A stretch of 64,000 bases of DNA, taken from NCBI GenBank assembly GCA_964405465.1, contig CAYONZ010000018.1:5310-69309 (forward strand), given 5' to 3'. Position 1 is the stretch's first letter. Each line of letters starts with the position of its first letter. The DNA comes from CAYONZ01 sp964405465. GTDB taxonomy: Bacteria > Bdellovibrionota > Bdellovibrionia > Bdellovibrionales > JAMPXM01. Below are positions 45,271-53,852 of this stretch, piece by piece. The position numbers were made by a program, and so were the translations under genes. Under the pieces are notes generated by a model that was not told where the DNA came from, did not search any database, and saw nothing but the letters and a program-made list of their open reading frames with translations.

Positions 45271-46548
45271 ATGTTTTTTGACCGTTTTTTTTCATCCACC
45301 AAACAGCACCGTCTACAAATGAGTCATCGCACATCTCAAATCAGTTTATCTGTTGCAGTTTCTTTGCTGGCACTCACCTCATGCATGAGCTCTGGAGGGT
45401 CGGCACCTGAAACCGCTGGTGTTGGGGCATCACAGCCGCAATCGCAATCACCTGCGGCCTCTCCGTCTTGGCAGTCAGATATGCAGTCTCTTTCGAAGAT
45501 TCTTTCTGACCTTTTACCACTCATTGCATCGCAGGCTCGATTTGCCGATCCCGCCGCCCAAGCACGCATCGAGACCCAACTCAATTCACTAAAAAAACTC
45601 TCGCACAATCTTAAATCAGAAAAGCTTCCACCCAACACTGATCCCAGCATGAAAATGATTTCGACGTTGTTCAATGAAGATCTCACACGAGCGAGTGAAA
45701 ACTTAAAGTTGGGGCACACTGAATTTGCACGAAAGATTTTGCGTGATACCACGAGCTATTGTATTCAGTGCCACACCCAAACCAATAATGGACCAAGCTT
45801 TCCCCAGCTCGACCTAAAAGCGGACATCTCTGATCTAAGTGTTCTTGAAAAAGCACAGTTTTATGCTTCAACTCGGCAATTTGATTCTGCACTTGCGCAA
45901 TACCAATTGATCATCAAAGACAAAACTTTTGCCCAAGAGCATGCTTTCGAATGGAATCGCGCAGGCAGATCCGCACTTGCAATAGCCGTCAAAGTGAAAA
46001 ACGATGCGCACCTCAGTGAGCAGCTTGCCAAGCTGATCGAGAAAAATGCGAATGCGCCCGTCGGAGTAAAAAATGCCGTCAAAGCTTGGCTAGGCGATAT
46101 CTCGCAATGGAAAAAAGAGTCTACAAAAGTACTACAAGATCCAGCCCACCAAATCAATCAGGCTCGTCAGTGGGTACAAAAAGCTCAGCGCAAACAAAAA
46201 TATCCGCTCGATCATGAACCAGATATTCTCTACTTTCGTGCCTCAAGTTTGCTTCATGATTTCATGAGCCACAACCCCGAACATCCCGAAATGGCCGAAG
46301 CGCTTTATCTTTCTGGCATCGCCTCAGAAAGCACTCGCGATATGGAGTTCTGGACACTGTTTGAAACCTACTATGAGCTCTGTATAAAAAAAGCACCGCA
46401 CTCACCTCTCGCACAAAAATGTTTTCAAGTTTTACAAACATCAATCACTTCTGGATACACTGGCAGTAGTGGCACACATGTCCCGCTCGAAGAGCAAAAA
46501 CGCCTGAGCCAATTGCGAACCCTCGCTGATCCAGAATTAAAGAAATGA
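45271..46548 (+). CDS. Haem-motif lipoprotein with helical repeats
   Basis: About 425 residues. AAGGAGAG stands just before ATG 45271, so I prefer it over the upstream in-frame ATG at 45253. The signal peptide ends LLALTSC (Cys 38). A four-helix-like region with SYCIQCHTQT (CIQCH at 164-168) recalls cytochrome c556/c' proteins, in which the motif lies near the end of a helical bundle. From about 200 on, the protein is helical with TPR-like spacing and PEMAEALYLSGIA-type units. Probably a periplasmic or outer-membrane-anchored haem protein. Its stop is 1 base before the cardiolipin-synthase-like gene. Confidence 0.75.
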   Translation: MFFDRFFSSTKQHRLQMSHRTSQISLSVAVSLLALTSCMSSGGSAPETAGVGASQPQSQSPAASPSWQSDMQSLSKILSDLLPLIASQARFADPAAQARIETQLNSLKKLSHNLKSEKLPPNTDPSMKMISTLFNEDLTRASENLKLGHTEFARKILRDTTSYCIQCHTQTNNGPSFPQLDLKADISDLSVLEKAQFYASTRQFDSALAQYQLIIKDKTFAQEHAFEWNRAGRSALAIAVKVKNDAHLSEQLAKLIEKNANAPVGVKNAVKAWLGDISQWKKESTKVLQDPAHQINQARQWVQKAQRKQKYPLDHEPDILYFRASSLLHDFMSHNPEHPEMAEALYLSGIASESTRDMEFWTLFETYYELCIKKAPHSPLAQKCFQVLQTSITSGYTGSSGTHVPLEEQKRLSQLRTLADPELKK

Positions 46549-46549
46549 T

Positions 46550-47728
46550 ATGTCAGACTCGCAGAGCGACGAGCGCCTCCACTGGAGGCGTGAAGATCTT
46601 TATTTTAATGGCGATGATTTTTTTGATGAGGTGCTTCGCCAAATAGATCTCGCCCAAGAAAGCGTTGATCTTGAGTCTTATATTTTTCACCACGGCCAAA
46701 CCGCCACGCGATTTTTGCAAAAACTCAATGAAGCCCAACATCGAGGTGTCCGCGCACGTCTTTTGGTTGATGGCCTGGGAAGCCAAACGTTTATTGATTC
46801 TCTCCAACAAGCTCCCAAATTTGAATTCCGAATTTTTCATCCCATTAAATGGACCCACCTCTTTTTTTCACCTACGTTTGTAGCGCTGAGCTGGTGGCCC
46901 CTTGCTCGACGAGCTTTATTGCGCGTGAACCGCCGAACACATCGTAAGATTTGTATCATTGACGGACGTATCGCATTTGTCAGCAGCATGAATATCACCG
47001 ACCAACACAGCAAGCTCGCAAGCCCAAAAAACTTCTGGCGTGATACCGGCGTCTGCGTGGAGGGTCGAGGAGTTTCACTTCTCCAGTACGCTTTCGAACA
47101 CACTTGGCTGCGCTCCCACGGCTTAAACCGAAAACGGCGTTTTCGCGACCGGCTGAAGCTTCCAAAAAGAGAACGCGAAGTTTTAAACTTCAAGGGGTTT
47201 CGTCTGAACTACACGCGCCAACTTCGTCGCAACGTCAAGCGAGATCTCTACAATAGGACTCGTCTCGCGAAGAACAGCTTATGGATCACCAATCCCTATT
47301 TTTCTCCACCCTATGGTTTTTTACTTCGACTTAAAAGAGCGGCAAAAAGAGGCGTCGATGTTCGACTATTGATTCCAGAAAAATCTGATGTTTTCTTTAT
47401 GAGCTGGGTGGCCCGAGCTTTTTATCCGACACTCTTTCGTTCAGGAATTCGAATTTACGAATATCGTTCCTCCATCCTCCATGCAAAAACTATGATTATC
47501 GACAATTGGGCCGCCACTGGTAGTTCGAATTTGAACTATCGAAGCTTTGAGCACGACCTTGAATGTGATGTGATTCTTCATGAAAATTCTTCGGTCGAAA
47601 TCTTGCGCCAACAATTTGAACGCGATCTTTTGTCTGCCCAAGAAGTTTATATGACAAGCAGCCACCTTACGAGGTTTGAAAGCTTTATGGGCCAAGTTAT
47701 CTATTTGCTCTTTCGTCATTGGATTTGA
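46550..47728 (+). CDS. clsB: Cardiolipin synthase-like phospholipase D (ClsB type)
   Basis: 392 residues with two PLD repeats: HRKICIIDGRIAFVSSMNITD and HAKTMIIDNWAATGSSNLNYRSFEHDLE, both complete HxKx4D motifs. The start DLYFNGDDFFDEVLRQIDLAQESVDLESYIF is that of bacterial cardiolipin synthases, and lack of N-terminal membrane helices fits ClsB (YbhO) better than ClsA. It joins phosphatidylglycerol with another phospholipid. A YbhP-like gene follows by 16 bases, as in the E. coli ybhN-clsB-ybhP group. Confidence 0.85.
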   Translation: MSDSQSDERLHWRREDLYFNGDDFFDEVLRQIDLAQESVDLESYIFHHGQTATRFLQKLNEAQHRGVRARLLVDGLGSQTFIDSLQQAPKFEFRIFHPIKWTHLFFSPTFVALSWWPLARRALLRVNRRTHRKICIIDGRIAFVSSMNITDQHSKLASPKNFWRDTGVCVEGRGVSLLQYAFEHTWLRSHGLNRKRRFRDRLKLPKREREVLNFKGFRLNYTRQLRRNVKRDLYNRTRLAKNSLWITNPYFSPPYGFLLRLKRAAKRGVDVRLLIPEKSDVFFMSWVARAFYPTLFRSGIRIYEYRSSILHAKTMIIDNWAATGSSNLNYRSFEHDLECDVILHENSSVEILRQQFERDLLSAQEVYMTSSHLTRFESFMGQVIYLLFRHWI

Positions 47729-47744
47729 ATTCCGGGAGATCTAA

Positions 47745-48497
47745 ATGCAAAAAAATAAACTCAAACTTTTGTCTTACAATATTCACAAAGGATTCTCTCT
47801 CACACAAAGTTTCACTCTCGAGCAAATGCGCGAAGGTATTCGCTCCACAAGTGCCGATTTGGTTTTTCTTCAAGAAGTTCAGGGAGAACACGCAAAAAAA
47901 CAAAAACAGTTTAAGAACTGGCCGCTCGCTTCGCAATTTGAATTTCTCGCCGACTCGATCTGGCCACATTATGCTTATGGAAAAAATGCCGTTTACAGCG
48001 ATGGACATCATGGTAACGCCATCCTGAGTCGCTATCCTATTTTGTCATCTGAAAACATCAATATCTCCACCAATCGCTTCGAACAACGAGGTCTTTTGCA
48101 TGCGGAGATTGAAATTCCCACGACCGACAAAAGAATTCATCTTCTTTGTGTACACCTCAATCTCCTCGAGGGTGGCCGACAAGCACAGCTCAAAAAAATT
48201 TCGTCTCGCATACGTGAATTTGTCCCCGAAAATGAGCCGCTCATCTTGGCTGGAGATTTCAATGATTGGCGCCAAACGGCCTCGAGCACACTCAGTCGAG
48301 AGCTTCACCTCAATGAGGCTTTTAAAACCAAGCATGGGCAATACTGCCGTTCCTTTCCCAGCTTTTTCCCAATCTTGACACTTGATCGCATTTACATGCG
48401 TGGTTTAGAAACCCATTCAGCACTTTGTTTGACCGATGTTCCATGGTCGACGATCTCAGATCACAACGCACTTTTAGTTGAACTTACGATTTCGTGA
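47745..48497 (+). CDS. YbhP-like endonuclease/exonuclease/phosphatase family protein
   Basis: 250 residues of the Mg-dependent EEP fold: LKLLSYNIHKG (Asn), LVFLQEVQG (Glu), GDFNDWRQ (Asp-Asn) and DHNALLVELT at the C-terminus (Asp-His). No signal peptide seen. It follows the clsB-like gene closely, matching the E. coli clsB-ybhP pair, so a phospholipid phosphodiesterase or phosphatase role is likelier than nuclease; that is inference from context. Confidence 0.88.
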   Translation: MQKNKLKLLSYNIHKGFSLTQSFTLEQMREGIRSTSADLVFLQEVQGEHAKKQKQFKNWPLASQFEFLADSIWPHYAYGKNAVYSDGHHGNAILSRYPILSSENINISTNRFEQRGLLHAEIEIPTTDKRIHLLCVHLNLLEGGRQAQLKKISSRIREFVPENEPLILAGDFNDWRQTASSTLSRELHLNEAFKTKHGQYCRSFPSFFPILTLDRIYMRGLETHSALCLTDVPWSTISDHNALLVELTIS

Positions 48498-48700
48498 GAA
48501 AAGAATTTCTGCCGCAGGCTAATGGCTTCGCCGTCACCAAAGCCCGAGCCCTAAGCTGTCTAGTTCTTAATCAGTTCTGCAAAATATATTTTGTCGAGAG
48601 CCCCGTTTTTGCTGAATTGCGCATGTCCTCACACGGCATTTGCAAGTCGCAGGTCCTATGAGGTACAAGTTGGTCACGGCCAATTCTTCAGGGGGAAGCT

Positions 48701-49462
48701 ATGCCTACATCACCGAAGCAGACGTCCACGTCGCAAACAACACCAACTACACAAACACTGTCGACCATCAAGTTGGCGCTCACAGGTGGCCCCTCTGGAG
48801 GAAAAACCACACTGGCAAATACTCTCGCGCGAGAATTTAGTCACCAGGTGGTGATCGTTCCTGAGGCCGCAAGTCTCATCTTTGCAGGTGGTTTTCCACG
48901 CAAATCCGGAACCCACCATGTTGAAGCTCGGCAACGTGCGATCTATTTTGTACAACGTGAACTTGAGCATGTTTTAATCAAAGACAATCCGAATCGACTT
49001 TTGGTTTGCGATCGTGGATCCCTCGACGGAGCGGCCTATTGGCCACACGCTGAACCTGATTTTCTCTCCAGCGTGAGCTCTGATTTAGAAACTGAGGTTG
49101 GTCGCTATGATTGGGTTATTCACCTCGATACGGCTCCCAAAAGTTATTATGATACAACAAATCCACTTCGGGTCGAGGGATTTGAGGAAGCTTGGGCGCT
49201 TAATGAAAAAGTAAAAGACGCCTGGTCCACACACCCACAACGCCTGATCATAAACAACAAAGGGCACTTCTTAGATAAATTGCATCGAGCGCTGTTTGCG
49301 GTTCAAGAAATTATCGCGGGAGTCCCGTATGCGGCGATACAGAATCGCCTCACGCAGATGCAAAGTTCTTCTCTCGATAAGAGCCTAGAAGACTCTATTG
49401 AAATCCTTACGGTGCTTTCGAGTCACGCTTCGCCCGACCAACTCTCAGGTCCCGAACTTTAA
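48701..49462 (+). CDS. AAA-type ATPase/kinase (AAA_28, NadR-like P-loop)
   Basis: 253 residues, AGGGGGAA before the ATG. After a Thr/Ser-rich N-terminus of about 20 residues come Walker A LTGGPSGGKTTLAN, PEAASLIFAGGF, the Walker-B-like LLVCDRGSLDGAAYWP, and VIHLDTAP. The pattern is that of AAA_28, related to nucleoside and NMN kinases (NadR). Such proteins likely phosphorylate a small molecule, but no substrate is assigned. Stands alone. Confidence 0.8.
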   Translation: MPTSPKQTSTSQTTPTTQTLSTIKLALTGGPSGGKTTLANTLAREFSHQVVIVPEAASLIFAGGFPRKSGTHHVEARQRAIYFVQRELEHVLIKDNPNRLLVCDRGSLDGAAYWPHAEPDFLSSVSSDLETEVGRYDWVIHLDTAPKSYYDTTNPLRVEGFEEAWALNEKVKDAWSTHPQRLIINNKGHFLDKLHRALFAVQEIIAGVPYAAIQNRLTQMQSSSLDKSLEDSIEILTVLSSHASPDQLSGPEL

Positions 49463-49517
49463 ATTTTGGTTTCTAGGTTTTTATCTCGGGTTTTTATTTC
49501 TGGCATTTATTTGGCTT

Positions 49518-50756
49518 TTATCTTTGGCGGGAAAAGAACATTTTCATTTCCTGTTGAGATTGCTTGTCTTCAATCAACGCCAAATGCTCAGCTTTTCTTT
49601 GCACAAGATGTGCACCTAGCTTGAGCAGACTTTCCAATGGTCGCGATGTTTCAGAAGAAACTGTTTGATCACCGTCAACAAAAACGATTCCCTTACCATG
49701 TTTTCTGTAAACCTCAGGCGCATCACGCTTTAAATCATGTGGCCAATAAATCACCCGTTTTTTACTTTTAACATACACGCCACGCTCAATGGTTTTAAAA
49801 CCCTCACCCCAGAAATACATCACTCGGTCGCGAAGAATTTCTGCACTAAATTCATTTTGTTTACTTGAGCCTTCATCATTGCTAGGAAATGGTGGAGCCA
49901 GAATCTTTTCTTGAAATGCACGTCCCTTTTGCAACCAATGATGTGTGAACCTTTCAAGCTCACCGCGATCAGTCACGTGAAACTTCAATCGCTCTCGAAA
50001 CAAGCCCGAGCGCGTTTCTTGCCAAGTGCGAACATCGGCAAGGTTTAACTGTCCCAACTCCATTTGGGCTTGCCCCTCATAGATCCACACATGATCAAGT
50101 CCGGTGAGCGGTAGCAAACTATATATCCCTTCGAAAGTGGAATAGGCCGAACCAGATAAAAGATTTTTATTTAGTCCACGAGAAACACCGAAATTCATAT
50201 TGCGTAATAACACAAGGCTACCACGAAATGGGGCGGCCGCCATCACCAGGCGATCCAAGTGTTCAAGTCCGAACCAATTTTCTTCGGCATGCAACGGATC
50301 TTGCAATCCATACCGAAGATAATACGACATCAAAAATGCGCCCATGCTGTGGGCAACAATTGAAACGGAAAAACCCTGATTGCGCCAAAACTCAACTCGT
50401 TGATGAATGTTTTCAATGGAGCTCAAAATATCACGTCGCCAATCAAAGCCCACTGAATCAAACTGCATGCCTAACTCAAGAGCCCACTTTTTCATTCGCC
50501 GCATAGTTTTGGCATATGCCTGTTCATGGTAAAGTCCAGGTACGACCTTCACTTCATCCAAGACCTCTCCGATTTCGAGATCAAGAAACTCATCTGACTC
50601 AAGGCCCGCCACTTTCAATGCCAGAGTCTTTTTACCAAGTAAAACTTCGTGTGCCGTTGCCCAGACCGTTTTCTTCGTCTTTTGATCAACAAGCCGAGTG
50701 CCATAGAGACCTGGCACAAAAATTAAAATCTTTTTTGTCTGCTGCGATTTCATCAA
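49518..50756 (-). CDS. LCAT-like alpha/beta hydrolase
   Basis: 412 residues with the lecithin:cholesterol acyltransferase arrangement: start ILIFVPGLYGTRLVD (oxyanion loop), FDSVGFDWRRD, nucleophile elbow VAHSMGAFL (Ser), then IVFVDGDQTVS (Asp) and KAEHLALIED (His) near the end. No signal peptide, so it may act in the cytoplasm or on the inner membrane face. Likely a lipase or acyltransferase. Overlaps the nucleoside-phosphorylase stop by 4 bases, forming a two-gene unit. Confidence 0.78.
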   Translation of the reverse strand: MMKSQQTKKILIFVPGLYGTRLVDQKTKKTVWATAHEVLLGKKTLALKVAGLESDEFLDLEIGEVLDEVKVVPGLYHEQAYAKTMRRMKKWALELGMQFDSVGFDWRRDILSSIENIHQRVEFWRNQGFSVSIVAHSMGAFLMSYYLRYGLQDPLHAEENWFGLEHLDRLVMAAAPFRGSLVLLRNMNFGVSRGLNKNLLSGSAYSTFEGIYSLLPLTGLDHVWIYEGQAQMELGQLNLADVRTWQETRSGLFRERLKFHVTDRGELERFTHHWLQKGRAFQEKILAPPFPSNDEGSSKQNEFSAEILRDRVMYFWGEGFKTIERGVYVKSKKRVIYWPHDLKRDAPEVYRKHGKGIVFVDGDQTVSSETSRPLESLLKLGAHLVQRKAEHLALIEDKQSQQEMKMFFSRQR

Positions 50757-51535
50757 TGACCCTTCGCCAGTGTCGAAAGCGCGGCTTGAAACACTTTTTC
50801 AAGGCCACTTTTAACTTGTTCACCAAAAAACTGCGGGTTCCATTTAAGGTCAGCCAGACTGTCACTGACAACGACCATACTGGAAATCTCAATGTTTCGA
50901 AACTGAGCCACAGCAAATAGTGCGGCGGCTTCCATTTCGACCACCATTAGGCCCTCTTGCTGATAGGCCAAAACCTCCTCTTTGGTTTCACGATAGGGAG
51001 TATCAATTGTCCAGGAGGACCCTTGATAAAAAACCAATCCCAACTCGCTGGCCTGGGTTGCCAGTTGATTGGTTAATTCCGGCGAGGCAAAGGCAAAACG
51101 CTCAGATGGTAAATAGTGATGTGAGCAGCCCTCATCGCGAAGTGCTTTGGTCAAGATCACCAGACCACCAATGGGGAGTCCCAATTGCAAACCACCAGCC
51201 GACCCAATGGAGATGACTCGCTTGACTCCTACTGCAATCAATTCTTCCAGTAAAGCCACGGCAGCAGGGGCACCGATTCCAAATTGGGCGGCCACAGCTA
51301 TTTTAAAATCATATTCTTTTAAAAAGTAGAGGTTGCGATAATAACCGTCACCTTTTTTTCCCTCGTGATTTTTGAGAATTTGTGCGTATAAACTCGATTG
51401 ATAACAAAAAATCACACCCTCCGGTGGAGCGTGATCAGCGGGACCTGTTTTCTTTTGAATGTACCGAAAAAAATCGTCTGGATTAAATACGGCCTCTTTA
51501 GAATACTTATCGCCAAATTGTGGAAGCTTTTTCAT
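50753..51535 (-). CDS. Nucleoside phosphorylase family protein
   Basis: 260 residues of the PNP/uridine-phosphorylase superfamily. Diagnostic segments are GIGAPAAVALLEELIAVGVKRVISIGSAGGLQ (phosphate and ribose binding) and VVEMEAAALFAVAQFRNIE (ribose and base binding, E-M-E), with SDSLADLKWN near the end. It splits nucleosides with phosphate (or hydrolyses them, as in MTA/SAH nucleosidases). The single-chain length and SGSAGGL-like loop are closest to uridine phosphorylases. Substrate cannot be set from sequence alone. Confidence 0.88.
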   Translation of the reverse strand: MKKLPQFGDKYSKEAVFNPDDFFRYIQKKTGPADHAPPEGVIFCYQSSLYAQILKNHEGKKGDGYYRNLYFLKEYDFKIAVAAQFGIGAPAAVALLEELIAVGVKRVISIGSAGGLQLGLPIGGLVILTKALRDEGCSHHYLPSERFAFASPELTNQLATQASELGLVFYQGSSWTIDTPYRETKEEVLAYQQEGLMVVEMEAAALFAVAQFRNIEISSMVVVSDSLADLKWNPQFFGEQVKSGLEKVFQAALSTLAKGH

Positions 51536-51639
51536 CTCGTGAGTCTATCGCAACCTTTATCCTCAAGCAAGATACTGACGAGGTGCCAATTGAGCGATGT
51601 GCTCCTTGCAGTTTTGAATTTGATCCTTTAGAACAAAGC

Positions 51640-52116
51640 ATGTCGTTTAAAAACTTTAAAGAGCCTCCCAAAAAAACAAGTTCGGTTAAACCTCCCATTG
51701 TAACACTGAAGCCATTGGCACACGACAGCCAGGAGCACCAGTTGCGAACGAGAACCGATCGCATGGGTATTTGGGCCTCAATCGTTTGCCTAATTCACTG
51801 CATCGGCTCAACCGCACTCTTATTGCTCTTACCCAATTTACTGCCTCATGAAACAAACGAGCTGTTTCATCGCATTCTGTTTGTCGTAGTGGTCGCTCTC
51901 GCATGGCTTGCTTTTTATCCGAATTTTAAAAAACACCGCCAAATGTCTGTGCTCGTGCTCGCTATGGCTGGCACTGTGCTACTCGCACTGGGCTCAAATT
52001 TGCTTTTTGAGATCGAGACGCCGCTTCTCCACACTGGGATCACCATGCTTGGAAGCCTCACGATGATCGTGGCCCATTACAAAAATATCAAAGCTCACCA
52101 ACATTGTTGCCATTGA
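51640..52116 (+). CDS. MerC-domain membrane protein
   Basis: About 158 residues. After a polar start of about 40 residues comes DRMGIWASIVCLIHCIGSTALLLLLP, with the C-x3-C-type cysteine and HC pair of MerC, followed by three more membrane helices and a His/Cys tail (HQHCCH). MerC proteins move or bind mercury; chromosomal relatives often sit with zinc or peroxide regulators and may handle other metals. The longer open frame to 51520 overlaps the divergent phosphorylase start; ATG 51640 is more likely, though its ribosome-binding site is weak. Confidence 0.82.
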   Translation: MSFKNFKEPPKKTSSVKPPIVTLKPLAHDSQEHQLRTRTDRMGIWASIVCLIHCIGSTALLLLLPNLLPHETNELFHRILFVVVVALAWLAFYPNFKKHRQMSVLVLAMAGTVLLALGSNLLFEIETPLLHTGITMLGSLTMIVAHYKNIKAHQHCCH

Positions 52117-52189
52117 TATTCGTTTAATTTTGTCGAAGTTTTAGACACTCTTGTTTGGCTCAGGAATCCCCCTACGCACAATTTGCGCG

Positions 52190-52226
52190 TGCGGTGACTG
52201 TTTTTGGATCGCTCCGACCGCATTTT
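52190..52226 (+). terminator. Candidate terminator after the MerC-like gene
   Basis: TGCGGT and ACCGCA arms (52190-52195, 52217-52222) with a 21-base loop that can fold internally (GGA-TCGC-TCC), followed by TTTT. Modest; about 75 bases past the merC-like stop. Confidence 0.45.
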
Positions 52227-52356
52227 ATCATTCAAATAGATTTTATTTAATTGCAGGCGCGCCAACTCTCGATCAACGTCTGGCTTGGCCCTTGCTATAT
52301 ATAAAAGTAACGAACATGCATCCCCCCTGCATGCCGTTACCCCTCACCTTACCCCC

Positions 52357-52396
52357 GGGCTTACAGAGTCCCCCCTCTGTAGGCCCTTTTTTTTTT
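52357..52396 (+). terminator. Strong intrinsic terminator directly before the Rsm22 gene (possible attenuator)
   Basis: GGGCTTACAGAG (52357-52368), six-base loop, CTCTGTAGGCCC (52375-52386), then ten T. All twelve pairs form if one G-T wobble is allowed. The T-tract ends four bases before AAAGAGG, the ribosome-binding site of the ATG at 52408. About 240 bases past the MerC-like gene and with another weaker hairpin between, it looks like a leader attenuator for the downstream gene. A smaller stem (ATGCA/TGCAT, about 52317-52333) precedes it. Confidence 0.75.
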
Positions 52397-52407
52397 AAAG
52401 AGGCCAA

Positions 52408-53532
52408 ATGAAACGCCGTCTGCATTTACCAGAAACAATTGAAGTAAAAATCCTCGAACTCCTAAGCGAACGAAATCTTGATCCGCAGCACAAGGCAAAA
52501 GACATCGCCGCGGCCATCACCAAACTCTCTAATTTCTATTTACAAAATCCGATGGCCCCTACCCCTTGGCAAGAGACCTGGGCTCAGGTGGCCTACCTCG
52601 CCTACTATTTGCCGCTCAACCTAGCTCGCAATCAGGCCGTTTTCGATGAGGCCCAACGAACTGGTTTTACCGAGGGGCTTGAGACTTTGATTGATTTTGG
52701 CTCAGGGTTAGGATCAGGTTTTTTAGCTTGGACTCCTCATGATTTCAAAAATTTAATTTCAATCGACCGATCAACGAATGCTTTAAAGTTGCAAACTGAG
52801 TTTCTCGAGGCCATGAAACCCATTCGTGAGCAAAATACCAATTCTACTTATCAGGCCACGCAGTTCACTCAAGCCACTCAGGTGCGTGATCTTGCTCTGG
52901 GAGCTTTGAGCCAGCGAGCTGTCTTAGCATCATATGCATTGACGGAATTAGACCAGGAAAACGAAATGCAAACTCTGCCACAATGGATGCTAGATAGCGA
53001 GGCCTTGATTATTATCGAACCATCGACCAGAGAAGATGGGCGAAAATTACTCTTGTTACGTCAGAGCCTTATTGATCAAGGATTTTCCATTTGGGCACCT
53101 TGCACTCATCAGGGTCACTGTCCGCTTTTAGTCGATTCTGAAAAAGATTGGTGTCACGATCGTATTCACTGGAACGCTCCTAATTGGTGGCGCCGAGTTG
53201 AGAGTTTTTTACCAATGAAAAATGCGACGCTAACTTTCTCATATTTGCTCGCACGCAAAAAAACTCGAATCGCACTCAGCAGCACCAGTGCAACAGAAGT
53301 GCGCGTGATTGGCGATACGCTTGATGAAAAAGGGAAATCACGACAACTCATTTGTCAGAGTTCGGAGCGCGAGTTTTTAACCTGGTTCCCGCAGAGGTGG
53401 CCAAAAAACATCGCCAAACCGGAAATCTATCGCGGAGATCTAATTGAATTCAAAGGTGCACTTCATAAAAAATCCAATGAAGTTCGAATCACCTCCCCTG
53501 ACGATTTCAGCGAGATCACCACTCAACGCTAA
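52408..53532 (+). CDS. Rsm22-like ribosome-associated methyltransferase family protein
   Basis: 374 residues. N-terminal helical part, then a methyltransferase fold (LIDFGSGLGSGFLAW as the S-adenosylmethionine loop) and a cysteine/histidine cluster CTHQGHCPLLVDSEKDWCHD that binds an iron-sulphur or zinc centre in the mitochondrial Rsm22 family. A C-terminal OB-like domain (REFLTWFPQRWPK) follows. The family is needed for small-subunit assembly in mitochondria; the bacterial role is unknown. A strong leader terminator precedes it. Confidence 0.82.
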   Translation: MKRRLHLPETIEVKILELLSERNLDPQHKAKDIAAAITKLSNFYLQNPMAPTPWQETWAQVAYLAYYLPLNLARNQAVFDEAQRTGFTEGLETLIDFGSGLGSGFLAWTPHDFKNLISIDRSTNALKLQTEFLEAMKPIREQNTNSTYQATQFTQATQVRDLALGALSQRAVLASYALTELDQENEMQTLPQWMLDSEALIIIEPSTREDGRKLLLLRQSLIDQGFSIWAPCTHQGHCPLLVDSEKDWCHDRIHWNAPNWWRRVESFLPMKNATLTFSYLLARKKTRIALSSTSATEVRVIGDTLDEKGKSRQLICQSSEREFLTWFPQRWPKNIAKPEIYRGDLIEFKGALHKKSNEVRITSPDDFSEITTQR

Positions 53533-53608
53533 ATCCCCTCAAAGATCGAACCGTTGAACTTTCACCGCAAAAGAAATGAAGAACATCCGTTGTTGTATTG
53601 CTGATCCG

Positions 53609-53627
53609 ATTGAATTTGAAATTCAAT
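53609..53627. promoter_or_regulatory. AT-rich inverted repeat downstream of the Rsm22 gene
   Basis: ATTGAATTT, one base, AAATTCAAT, followed by TTTT. It lies 77 bases past the Rsm22 stop in the gene-free interval 53533-53852. It could be a weak terminator or an operator for the lipoprotein gene at 53853. The rest of the gap shows only two short plus-strand frames with no ribosome-binding site. Confidence 0.4.
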
Positions 53628-53852
53628 TTTCAATCCGCTTCACCACTAGAATGTTTGCGATCTTGTCGATCTTTTCAACAGAGTGTGACCATAAAGAGAA
53701 CAGTCGTTCGTACGATTCTTCTCATATTGAAACATGTCAGGGGATCTTCACATCTCCTTAAACTTGTGAAGAATCAAAGAGGTACGTAATCGCAAAGAAA
53801 ATTTCACTTTTACAGTGATCGCGTTATTCTATCGACGAAGGTCGAGGTACGT

